Assembly: GCF_000283155.1 (NCBI RefSeq) | Contig: NW_004454195.1 | Span: forward strand, 1,968,382 to 2,032,381 | Source of the DNA: Ceratotherium simum simum | Taxonomy: Eukaryota; Chordata; Mammalia; Perissodactyla; Rhinocerotidae | Length of the DNA: 64,000 nt | Direction: 5' to 3' | Part shown: positions 1-11,800 of the stretch, in pieces | Layout of the letters: every line of letters begins with the position of its first letter | Position numbering within the stretch: the first letter of the stretch is position 1 | Notes under the pieces: model-generated | Told to the model about the DNA's origin: nothing | Seen by the model: the letters and a program-made list of their open reading frames with translations, nothing else | The model's database searches: none | Translations under genes and position numbers: made by a program

Positions 1-6
1 CTCAGG

Positions 7-261
7 ACTGGGCCAGTGGTGGAGTGGTTAAGTTTGCATGCTCTGCTTCGGCTGCCTAGGGTTTTCGGTTTGGATCCTGGGAGCAGACCTATACACCGCT
101 CATCAAGACGTGCTGTGGCAGCCTCCCATATATACAAAAAATAGAGGAAGATTGGCACAGATGGTAGCTCAGAGGCAATCTTCCTCAAGCAAAAAGAGGA
201 AGATAGGCAACAGATGTTAGCTCAGGGCCCGTCTTCCTCACCAAAAAAAATAAATAAATAA
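7..261 (+). repeat. ERE SINE, two-arm form
   Basis: tRNA-type head (GGTTAAG box, GGATCCTGGG box) followed by the TGTTAGCTCAGGG / CTTCCTCA body, and an AAATAAATAAATAA tail. This SINE family is specific to perissodactyls. Diverged by many point changes, so an older copy. Confidence 0.85.
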
Positions 262-484
262 TTGGTATCTCATTTATGCACATAAGATCCACCTTCACTT
301 CAAAAATCCCATCCACTTTTTCTTTATACACATCTAAATGGTTATAAAATGTATTACTGAATGCCTGAGTATAAAATTTTTTTAATCTTTTGAAATTCAA
401 TAAGGAAAAGAGTTACTCAATAGAAATCTAAGGTGACTCTTTTGGAAAGCGAAAATTTCTTTTGAATGATAATAATCAACATGC

Positions 485-715
485 ATTGAACACTTACTGT
501 ATACCACTCTCTATTCTATGCATTTTACACGTGTTAATCCTCTGACTCAACAATGACCCTGTAAGGTGGTGACTATTATTGTCCCTATTTTTATGGATAA
601 TTTTATAGGTAAAGAAACTGAAGCAAAGAAATTTTTAATAACTTGCCCAAGGTCATCCAGATAGAATGTAGCAGAACAGGGATCCAAATGGAGCCTGAGG
701 CCCCACAGCTCTCAA
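485..715 (-). repeat. MIR SINE
   Basis: Reverse-complement MIR core: lowest-order signals are the tail-end GAACACTTACTGT, CCCTATTTTTATGGAT, GAAACTGAAGC and CTTGCCCAAGGTCA. Ancient mammalian repeat. Confidence 0.75.
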
Positions 716-2559
716 GCAAATATCCCCCACCCCACTCCTTAATGTAACTGCATATTTACTTCTCAACTTGTGTGTCTATTTCCAGAAAAGCTCTAAGTGG
801 TAGAATCATGCTGCCTCCTTTATAACAAAGCCACCTGTATTAGGAAAGGGGGTGTGGGTGGAAAGAAAAATAATTCTATATACTTATTTTCGTCAAGTAG
901 TTTTCTTAATATTGCAAGCTATATTTTAATTTTCTTTTAAAAGCCTTATCTTTGATGTTTTCATGGTTGTAAAATACAAACTTCATAAAAATTCAAGCAA
1001 TATTGTCACATAAAGACCATATTCATGACCATCACACTATGATCCCTAAGCAAATAATTCCCTCCTATTTTATTACGTGCATAAAATTAAGTCATTCTGA
1101 ACCTTAAACACAAAATACGTAATGAAAAATTTGGGCTTAGTATTGCTTAGTTACTGAAACCGTTTCCTTCCCTCGTGCTTTTTGGAGGGGTTTGTTTTAT
1201 TAAGTCTGGTTAGATATCATTTCCAGGCAGCATTGTTTTTTCCCTGTCGACTCTCTGCATCCCTCTTACGGTTACCATTGACTGACTACTCCTGGATGTT
1301 CTGGGTTTACCAAAGCCCCAAGCTATAATTACCATCACCTTACTTGCAGGCTTTAGAAGGCCCAGAGTGAGAAGGAGGCAAACTCCATGGCCTCTGCTGG
1401 CCAGAAGGGGCGTGGAAATCGGCAGACAGGGTGTGGATGGTGGGGTCTGGGGGACATGGGGAGGGCACGTTCTGTCTTGGGGGGCAGCTGGCTCCTCGGC
1501 GCTAGCTGGTTGTCATATCACATGGGAATGTCAGTTCAGGAAGCCCATTCTTGTTTTTTTTTTTTAAAGAGAGCTAGAAATCTGGATTTCTATGAGGATT
1601 TTCCCATTTAAAAAGAAGTTGGCCTAAGTTTATAAAACACCCTGTTAGCCAAACAAAACACATAAGTTTATGGGCTCTGGCCTAAAAGCAGTGAGGGCTG
1701 AGGGAGAGCTGGGGGTTCCTTTCCTTGGGGCTTTGCAGGTGGCTGACTTAAGGTTACGGGTGACACTTGGCAGACATCTAAGGGTCTCAGATCACCCCCT
1801 CTTCTAGTCTTCTCTTCCATTTGGCTAACCTGACAATGAATACCATTTCCTCCCACTCTTTCAGGATCTCCTTTCTTGCTTTTAATATGGAATATGCATA
1901 ATTCGAGCTTTAAGATCACCATCATTTCTGTGAAGAGCTTAACTTAGTTTTTCCCATGGATTAAGTGCTATCAATTGGATACTTCATAACAGGTATATTC
2001 TGAGCCTAGCGTTTTCTGAATCCTTGTTACTTGGTCGTAAATCCACCACCCCCCCACCTCCATCCCCGCCAGCCAAGTGGAATCAGCATCGTTGCTTGGG
2101 CTGCAGGAATCTGCTCGTGCAACAGGCTCTGGATAAGCCCTATAAGAACAGCCAGAGATAGACCAGGAGTGGTTGCTCTTGTGTAATCTTGTACAAGTGT
2201 CAGTATCTGTTGCCAAATACTGACAGAGAAGCTGGCTCCAGCTGATCATCATAAAAGCTTTCCCAGCACTTGCAGCTTTGGCGGCCGAGGAAGCAAGGCG
2301 ACCTGATAAATGCGTGTGGCGAGGATGCACAAGCCATCAGCGCTTATAAGGTGAGGCAGTCTAATATATGGAATATTAATACGGACAAGTGAGTCTTTTT
2401 TTAAGAAAGCGAAGAAGAGTTGGAGACAACTTTGCTAGTGTCTCCGGCAAATGTCATGTTAAAAAGAAATCCAGAGCGAACCTCGGTCTGAAGATGGCAA
2501 TGCTTCCACCTAGAGGCATTTAGATTTCAGTTTATCGCTTTTTTTCTCTCCCAGGTGGA

Positions 2560-2660
2560 GTTTGTTTACTGTTCTGGTGAAGTTAAACAGTAGTTAAATA
2601 GTTGACTTTGCTGGAAAATGATATTATTTTGAAATGAGGCTTAGCTTCCTGAGTCAGTGA
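2560..2660 (+). promoter_or_regulatory. Candidate liver-type promoter cluster of GPLD1
   Basis: Within about 100 bases, 110-200 bases upstream of the ATG, there is a FOXA-like TGTTTAC (2563-2569), an HNF1-like GTTAAATAGTTGAC (2593-2606, imperfect palindrome), an overlapping HNF4-like element (CAAAGTCA on the - strand, 2603-2610) and an exact AP-1 site TGAGTCA (2650-2656). GPLD1 is known to be expressed strongly in liver, which fits. Short motifs occur by chance, so function is inference. A TATAAG at about 2345 is an alternative core element. Confidence 0.3.
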
Positions 2661-2756
2661 CCTGCTTAGAGGGAAAGCAGTGGATCTGAGCCTGGGTCTC
2701 TCTCTCAGGGGTGCAGCTGCTCTGAGCGTTTCCCGTCGCTATAGGAGAAGTGAGTA

Positions 2757-2798
2757 ATGAGAGCATGTCTGCTTTCAGGTTCTGGTCTGCTCTGCTGA
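2757..2798 (+). other. Overlapping upstream ORF before GPLD1 start
   Basis: An ATG at 2757, eight bases before the GPLD1 ATG and in another frame, opens a 13-codon reading frame that stops with TGA at 2796-2798 inside exon 1. It has a G at -3, so it could be recognised by some scanning ribosomes. Its relevance depends on the mRNA 5' end lying upstream, which is not shown here. Confidence 0.35.
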
Positions 2799-2861
2799 TT
2801 GCGCTGGGCTCTCTCTGCTCTAGAGGTTCAGCGTGTGGTGTTTCAACACACATAGAAATAG
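2765..2861 (+). CDS. GPLD1: GPLD1 coding exon 1
   Basis: Encodes residues 1-33: the start MSAFRFW, a hydrophobic signal peptide core, and the mature N-terminus CGVSTHIEIG with catalytic His29. The ATG has A at -3. The donor is G|GTAAGT, phase 1. The 2.3 kb intron that follows contains a MIR (4775-4985) and otherwise unremarkable AT-rich sequence. Confidence 0.96.
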
Positions 2862-5800
2862 GTAAGTGCCGTAGTCTTGTCATGGTGTTAAGGATTCTAA
2901 ATCTGTCAAAGACATTAAGGAAGAGATAGGCTATTCCATGTATTGATGAGTTCCCCAGCTGCACTGAGCAGTGGGGCAGCAGAGAGGAGAAAGCCGTGAC
3001 TGGAGTCATCCAGGGTTGGGGATTGTCAGGGTGGGTTCAGTGCAGGGGCAGGGAGCAAGAGAACTGATGCTTCTTTGGTCCTAGGGTCCCTGGCTGTTTC
3101 TCTGGGTGGGGAAGTAGGAGCTGGATAAACTAGAGGTTACCGGGAAGCAGAACTGATAGAATGGGAGAGGAGAAAGGTGGGTGGAGTAGAGGAGGAGTGA
3201 GGGATTTATTTTTGTTGTTTTACATTCCCAAGTTTATGTAAAGGGCCATGTGTGGCCATGGGAGTGGGTCCCCTGAGTTAAGTGGCTTTAGAGGTAGTTG
3301 ACCTCAGGGAGGACAAGGAAGCAAGGGCATTTGAATTGTCACTGGCATTAGAGGTGCCCAGAATGATGACAGGAGCTGGGGAAGAAAGCACGTAGGTGCC
3401 CACAGGCTCAGGAGCGAAGGCAGAGTTATCTGGATCTAGGTGAATGCTAGCACAAAGACTTGGTTCCAGTATGAAGTGTATTTGTAATATTTTTTAACTC
3501 GTGGAAAATGTGAGTCAATTTGTAATATAATTAGATATGATGTTTTACAGCAATTTTCAGATTAATATTAATTTTCAGATATACATAATGTCTGAGTTTA
3601 GTTTAGATAAAAACAATAACAATATTCTAAGGTTATGCTATCTCAAGAAGGTGCAAAACAACAAGATTACAAATAAAATATGAAAATCTATCAGTATAAA
3701 GTAGACCTAGATATTGAGTTCTGACGGGCAAGAACCTTATCACAGAATTTTACCGTTTGAAGGGACATTAGAGGTCATGGAGTCCAGTCCCTTTATTTTA
3801 TATATGAGGAAATTGATCCTAGAGAGTTTCACAGCTAACTTGTCAGTGGCTTGCCTAGAATTACACATCCTGACAGCTAGCTAGTCCAATGTTCTTTCCA
3901 AAAAACATTTATTGCTAAAAGAGAGTCAGGAAACTATGGAAAAGAGAATCTGAGGTTCTAAAACTCCCTTTGTTGAAAAACAGATGTGTGACTCTGAGCG
4001 ATTCACTTTCTCTCTCAATTCCTCTTCTGTAAAATGACGGGGTTGAACTTCTTGATGAATTCTAAAGTATCTTCCAACACTGAGTTCTATGAAATTAAAA
4101 TTGTTAAAACTATGTAAGTGGGCTGAAGAGGAACAAACATAAATGGAAATATTCATGTTTTTAATCCTTAGAGTTTAAACATTTACAAGACAGATGAAAT
4201 CTAAAATTTTAATAAAACTAGATAATTGCTTGCCTTTCTTCAGTAGGTGCCAAAGGTCCTAATAGAGTAATATATATTAAGCATATATTAAATATAACAT
4301 TAATATATATTAAACATGTATGTTATGTGAACATAATTAAAGGCAACTCCTAATCTGCATGGATTTTGAGGCTTTTTATAAAAAAGGAGACTAAAACTCC
4401 AACATTTATTTGCTAGTAACTTAGATGATTTTATAAATATCTTGGTTCACTTTTTTGTTTCTTGTAGAGGGCCTATATGGAAAGTTGACATTTATGTGAG
4501 TTAGTTAATTAGAATTCGCCTCATTGAGTGGTTTGGGTTTGTAAATTACTGGAATCCTATCTATATATTTTATTTGTGTGGGCTGTGAACTTGTCTCTCA
4601 TGGTAATAATGCTTATAATGTAGTGGCTATTTTTTTTGTTGTATGAATTAAAAAATTGGAGGTGATTCACAATAGAAATAAGGTGTCACCTTTGAATGTG
4701 TCTTCACAAGGAATGTTCACCTTCCTGTTGATTCGTAGAAGAGTCAGGGCGTGGGTATGTGTGTCTGTATGTGTGTGAGCATGTGGGTGAAGCAGGCGTA
4801 CCCTGTGTCAGCCATTGTGCTTGTCACTCAGCATTTACTTTCTGTGATTCTCTCAATAAACCTGTAAGTTTGGTATTATTTACTGAACTTGACATAGGAG
4901 GGAACCGAGGCCTTAGAGGTTACTTAGGTTAAGTAACTTTACCAAGGTCATAGAGCTAGTTAAGCAGAAACTTGAAATCACTATGCAAATTTGATTGGTA
5001 TTATAATATAAATATTGCACGAATCTAATTATGCTAATGAAAATTACAAGTCAGTACACAATTTTCATTTCTCACTTCTTTGACCGTTACAATCACAATA
5101 GTATGTATTTTCCTTTTAAATGATCTCTGTTTTCAGTTATAGTTGAACTTAATTGATGTATTTATTTCTCTCAGGACACAGAGCTCTGGAGTTTCTCCAC
5201 CTTCAGGATGGGAGTGTTAACTACAAAGAGGTATAAAGTTTGATTTTTTTTCTTTTATTCCTTGTGCATTAACTTTATTCTTTAGGTGACAAAGATCCTA
5301 ACAGATATTTAAATAGTAATTTTAAGTCATTTTTATGTCTTTATAAAACATTAATATTTTGGGTTAAAAGGTGTATGTCCCCTCCAGTGCTACTTGAGCT
5401 GTATATAATTTAAATAATATCATTGAAATATTTTAATAATATGAATCATAATTTGAAAAACTATTTTAGAAAGAATTTAAATGGTACATCTTTTTTGTTT
5501 TTATAAAGAGATGTCATACCTGAGATAAATCATTTATTTTTCACTTCTTGTCTCTGTGTGTTGTATACAAATTACACCACCACAAGGAGAAGGAAGTATT
5601 TGAGAAGTATGCTTTGAGATGCTCGTTCCCACTTCTCCTCCTGCTCTCTTCTTGCTCAGACTATCTGATGGCTTACCTTTACCCATCCTCAAAGTAGCTG
5701 AACCCATTCTGGCCCTATACACTATTTCTAGTTCTATAGCTAAATGATACTTTGTGACCATGATGCTTCTTAAATACTTAAATTTGATAAGAGTGGTTAA

Positions 5801-8800
5801 CATTCCCTCATGACATCAGAATTGGATCAAATTATTGCTAGTAAATCTTGATAATCCAGCATGGAAAGCAGGATGGTAAAATATGAAATCTGTTATAGCC
5901 CCAAACCACTTTTAATTAGTTTCAACTTCCTTACTCGCCAATTTAACAGGCCCTGCAGGGAAAAAACAGCGTTTATTTTTGATTGTCATCTTCACTGACC
6001 GTGATAGAAAGTAGGCAGGAAAGAGAAGGAGAAGGAAGAATCTGCCTAATGCATCACGCGAACAATGAATTCTGCGTGTGTGCAGAGTGATTTTCTAGTA
6101 GAGGTATGTGTCATTAATTTAAAGATCATTAAATGGACACTGATTCTTCCCCTCAGCTTTGGTCCTAACCCAAATCATTGGAAATGATTAAGTGCTCTGA
6201 GTACTCATATTTTCCCCTTTAATTTATGAAGACAGATAGGGATTATTTTACCTTTTATAATATTGTCATGAAATCTCTTTTCAAAGGTTGATCTATTTTC
6301 TATCTCCCTATGTGGGAAACTTTGTAGTTTCTCTTTATCCCTACTAAAACCTGCTCTTTGGTGACCTCTGCTCATCGGTATAGTTTGGTAAAATCATACA
6401 GAGGGAAGTGGCCTGAAGGATGCTAGCTGGCTGGATGGACAGATCCCCACAGGCTGGCAGTATCTCAGCCAGATCTGCACGTTCAGGGTCTGAGTTTTGT
6501 GGGCTCTGGGATTATCTTTTGTTAATACATCCAGAGGTGACTGCACTTTAAAGACTTTGACTTATGCTAACCAAATTAATCAAAGAATAATGCACTGGGC
6601 CGGCCCCGTGGCTTAGCAGTTAAGTGCGCGCGCTCCACTACTGGCAACCCGGTTCTGATCCCGGGCGCACACCGACGCACCGCTTCTCCGGCCGTGCTGA
6701 GGCCGCATCCTACATACAGCAACTAGAAGGATGTGCAACTATGACATACAACTATCTACTGGGGCTTTGGGGAGAAAAAGGAGAAAAAAAAGGAGGAGGA
6801 TTGGCAATAGATGTTAGCTCAGGGCTGATCGTCCTCAAAAAAAAAAATAATAATACATAAAGTTGAGAACATCAGTTTATTAATTTATAAGAACTGTAAG
6901 AACCAAGCTGACTTCAGATTGGTTGTCATTATTGCCCTGATATTCACTTTACAAGAATAAATAGAATGTGGTGTGTTAACCATGAAATCAGGGCAGTGGT
7001 AGTTATTTCTTTGGTTGCTGTCCTCTCTCTGCCCTGCCTCTCCCTCCCCACCCATAGAATATGTTGTCGTTTCTGATTATAAAACTAATAGAAGCTCAAT
7101 TTTTTAAAAAAAATTCTCTGAAAGAACAAATGTTAACAACATTTTTTTTTATATCACTTCTTTTCCCACTTTTATATCACTTTTTTTCCCAAAAATAATT
7201 ACACTCTACACACTATTTTGTAACTTGCTTTCTTCACTTAATATGTCAGAGGTATCCTTCCATGTCAATAGAGATGTTCAGAATAATTTTTAACAATTAC
7301 ACATTTTTCTGTTATCCAGAATGTATCGTAATTTATTTAACCAATTCCTTATTTTAACTTTTTATTTTGAAATAATTTAAAACACGTAGAAAAGTTGAAA
7401 AAATTAGACAATTTTTGTGTACCCTTTACCCAGTTTCCCCAAGTGTTGACAACTTCCCATAGTTGCTTTTTTATCTTCTCTATTTATACATACTGATTTT
7501 TCCCTGAACCTTTTGAGGGTTGTTTGCTGACATGATACTCATTATCCTTTGACACATCATTGTGTATTACCCCAAAAACAAAGACATTCCCATATAACCA
7601 CAGTATAATAATCACAATCACAAAATCAGTTTTGAAATAACACTATCACCCAGTCCTCAGGCCTCAATCAGATTTTACCAGTTGTCTCAATAATCATCTT
7701 TATGGTTCTAGGAACAATTCAGGATCACGTGTTTGTATTTAGTCGTCAATTCCCTTTCATCTCCTCCAACCTGGAACAGTTCCTCAGTCCTACCTTGTCT
7801 TTAATGTCCTTCATATTTTGGGAAAATATAGTCCAGTAACTCTGTGGAATGTACCTTAATTTGGTTCCTCATAATAGATTCACTCACAAGTTATTTTTTG
7901 ACAGAAATGTCATAGAACATCAAAATGATGCTGTATTTTTATTGCATCACGTTAGAAGGCTCACAATGTCAGTTTGTACCATTTCTGGTGATGTTCACTT
8001 TTATTTCAGCTATTGTATTTTTCAGTTCTAAAATTTCCATTCAGTTCTTCTTTATATCTTCTATTTCTTTGCTGAAACTTTCCATTGTTTTTTGTTTGTT
8101 TGTTTCAAGTGTGTTCATAATTGTTTGCTGAAGCATTTTTGTGATGGCTGCTTTAAAATATTTGTCAGATAATTCTAAAATTTGTGCTGTCTCCATCTTG
8201 GCATCTATTGATTGTCTTTTTTCATTTCTTTTGAGATCTTCCTGGTTCTTGGTGTGATGAGTGATCTTTGATTGAAATCTGGACATTTAAAGTATTAGGT
8301 TTTGAAACTCTGGATCTTATTTAAACCTCCTGTTTTAGTTGGCTTCTTCTGATACCACTCCATTAGGGGGAGAGGTGGAGGCCATCGCCTCCTAACAGCC
8401 AACTGTGGGTAGAAGTCAGGGTTCCCCGCTGGGCCTCCACTCATGCCTCCCTGGCTGGGAGGGGTAGGAGTCCCTATTTACTGCTCTTCACCATGGCCTC
8501 TACTGATGTCAGAGGGTGGGGGTGTCCTCTTATTGCTGGTTGGTTGTGGTGAACGTCCTGATCTCCCCTAGGCCTCTTCTGACACCACCTCAGTGGGGAA
8601 AGGGAGAGGATCCTCATTGTTGCCAGTTGGGATTGGTTGTCCAGGCTCTTCTGACATTGAAGGGTAGGGGAAAGGGCCAAGACAACAGGGATGAAAGTCT
8701 TGGCTCCCTCCTTGGCTTTCTCTGATGCCACTCCAGGGGTGGGGGGATGTTGGGGCACCTCATTATAGCCTGATGAGAGGGGAAGTCTAGGCTCCCCATT

Positions 8801-11800
8801 TGGCCTTAGCTGGTGGGTGGTAAGGGTGGGGCCATAGTTTTTTCCGTGGTGTTTGGCTGGAGTAAAGAGGTTATGTTCTAAAAGTTTTCTGTCTTGCTAG
8901 GCTGCCCCTTCCTGGTCCTGTGGCTAGTGAGAGCAGGGGTTTGTTGGGGCTCTTTTTTGGTCTGTACCCATTGGGGTTTCTATGTGGCTGGCTTTTTCAG
9001 TGCCCAGTTTGGGATATATGAGGCAAAAAGGAAACCTGGAGAACTCATCACAGTGTTATTTCTAAAGTCTTGACTTCTCTAGCCAATTTGCACCACCTTT
9101 GAATTGTCTTACGTTCACTTTATATACAATCTCCTGGGTTTTTAGTTATACTTAGCAAGAGCAATAGGGAAAAGTATGTCTACTCCATCTTCCTGGAAGT
9201 AGAAGTCCTAGTGATGTTAATTTTTATCCCTTGGTTGAGGGTGTCTGCCACATTTTTATACTGGAAAGTTAATAAGTATTTTCTACTTTTAAATTAATTA
9301 GTAAGTAAATATTTTGTGGGAAGATATGTTGAGGTTATATAAACACCTTATTTCTCATCAAACTTCTACTCCCTAGTTTTAGCATCCATTGATAACTCTT
9401 GCCTGAAATTATTATTACGATGGTTGCCAAATATGATTCCATTATTCCTTCTACATTTATTAGCTGGCATTCTGCTGTAACATAGAGCTTTTCCTTCTTC
9501 CTCGTTTATAGTTATTTATATCAGTATACATTCATGGATTCTTATTTTATTCAATGGTTTATATTACATTACTGTCATTTATCTTGATGCTCAAATTGTC
9601 CCAGATTTCACTTCAAGTGGGCATTTGTGTCTGTCTCTCTGTCTACCTATTTAAAACCATGAATTCACACGAAAATATCTCCAATTCCAATCCATCACCA
9701 CAGGATTTATTCTAGCCTTCTCTGTGTCCATATCTGTAACTTTGTTCTCCAACAGTGAGAAACCTGGCCACCATTATTCTCAATATATATTCTTACATGC
9801 TCAATCTCCTTGCATATGATCAATTTCCTGACCAGGCTTGGCAAATCCCTTCAGCCCTGGCACTGCCAGCCAAATCCCCTTGGCCCAGAAACAAATGGAA
9901 AAACAAAACAAGGAAGACATAGATGACTGAGGAAGAGTTGATATCCTTAATTGTTCATGTATCTCATTGAAATTTCTTCATAAGTATCTTCAGATTTGGA
10001 AACATTCACTTTTAGGGCCTATTTTTTATTCTTTTTAAGTTTTTGCCAATTTGGTAGGTGAAAATGGTATTTTGGTATAGGTTTAAGTGGCAGTTTAATT
10101 ATTAACTTATTATTAATGAGGTTAAATATATTTTAAAGTGTTTATTGACTATTTCTATTACCTCTTCTGTGAATTGCCTATGTCTTTTGCTCATTTTTCT
10201 ATTAGGATATTTATCTTTTTAGCTTGATGTGTAAGAATGGCTTATTTGATAGATGACGGGCTAATGTCTTTAATAAATGATTCTTGTGGTTATTTTTCTC
10301 TTAAATTTGTTTCTAGTGCTTTTTACCATGCAGAACACTTAAAATTTTTTGTAAGTTAAGTGCATAAATCTTTTCTATGGTTTTTGCCTGTATATTTTGC
10401 TTATAAAAATTATTCCCACTCCAAGATTATACAATTATTCACTTAAATTTTGTCTTGTTAATTTTATGGGTCCATTTTTGACATTTAACTCTCTAATTCA
10501 TCTTGTATTTATTTGGGTCATAGAGCATGATAGGGATCAGTGACCTGTTATTGATAATGTTAATTTCAAGTCAATGTCGCCTAGGCCAAGCATGGATTCC
10601 CCATGCAAAAATGGAATACTCCCTGCTATGGGGTTGTGCCAACACCATTTGTTGATTACTCTATCTTTTATTCGTCTCTGTCATACATTAAGTTATTATG
10701 TATGCTTGAGTCCGTTTCTTTACTCTTTATTCTGTTTCACTGATCTGTCTCTTTTGGTTCCAATATTATACTGTTTTCATTTCTGTGGCTTAAAAATACA
10801 TTTCTATATCTGAAGGATACACCTTTCCTCTGTATTCTTTTTTCCCCCCCAGCAGTTTCCTGACTATTTTGCTGATGCATTTACTTTTCAAAAATTATTT
10901 TTCATGTTAAACAATAGTATCTGCCTCACTGGGAGATGCAGACTCAACAAGTCTTAATACATATAAAGTGACTAGAACAGTGGCTGGTAAGGTAAATATT
11001 CAATAAAGTTAATTATTATTTTTAAGTGACAAAAGTCCAACTCGAGCTATCTTTAGAAAAAAAAAGGACACTTGATTGGTTCATGTAACTGATAGCCCTG
11101 GGGCGGAGCTGGCCCCAGAGGTCTGGACGGTGTTCTGTCTCTCTCCACGTGGAGGACACTGGCCATCCACGACTCAGCCTCCAAGCTTAAAATCCCCAAA
11201 AGGAAGAGGGCATCTTCCCCATAGTTCTAGCTGAGAAGTCTTGGGGAAGGTTCTAACTGAACTAGCTTTGATCAAACATGCATTTCTGAGCCAAACGCTG
11301 ATGGGAGTGGATACACTGGCCTTGTACCCCTGTGGTCAGCCTGCCTGATCAGCATGGAATGAGTTTTCTCCTCAGGAGAGAGTGATTCTGTCTCTAGAAG
11401 ACTGGGAATGGGATACTGGCTGGAAAAGCAAAAACAAAAAAACAGCTGAAACTATATTTACATATATTTTAAGTTCTTTGAGGTACTTCTTTGTTGCTTC
11501 TGTGTATGGTCCACATTAAGTCCTTCAATACGGAGTCTTCAATAAAAAGTAAGAAGTTGGGTTCCCAAACTTTTATTTTGCCCATTTGTGTCAATCAGAA
11601 TTCATTTGCAGATAGTGGAAATCCCTCTGGCTGGCTTACGCTGAGAGGGGCTCAATACCAAGAATTAGGGACTTCAGTGCTGACGAATAGTGAGACCTGG
11701 AGGAGTAGGCTCTAGACTGAGTGTCCAGAAAAGACTCCCAGAACAACACACAGAACTGGCCTACCAAGGAGCTGCTACCTATGCCTAGTCAAACAGCCAC

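Larger units (their letters stand above)
1..2764 (+). other. GPLD1 upstream region
   Basis: This stretch lies before the first coding exon of GPLD1. It holds an ERE SINE at the left edge, a MIR at about 485-715, then mostly unique AT-rich sequence with a GC-richer patch at about 1365-1510. No exon of another gene was recognised. The human neighbour on this side, ALDH5A1, would lie beyond the left edge. The last 400 bases should contain the 5' UTR and promoter, but the transcription start cannot be fixed from sequence alone. Confidence 0.6.

Noticed and set aside
1..2764. Exons of ALDH5A1, the expected neighbour
   Set aside because: No sequence resembling aldehyde dehydrogenase was seen on either strand. 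It should lie further left.
6600..6700. tRNA-like sequence with A-box and B-box features, here and in the other EREs
   Set aside because: It is the tRNA-derived head of a SINE. It has a SINE body and A-rich tail and cannot fold into a proper tRNA gene.
8380..8850. Repeating GC-rich blocks that might be a CRISPR-like or satellite array
   Set aside because: Units are unequal and diverged and fit the repetitive leader part of an old L1. No constant repeat with unique spacers.
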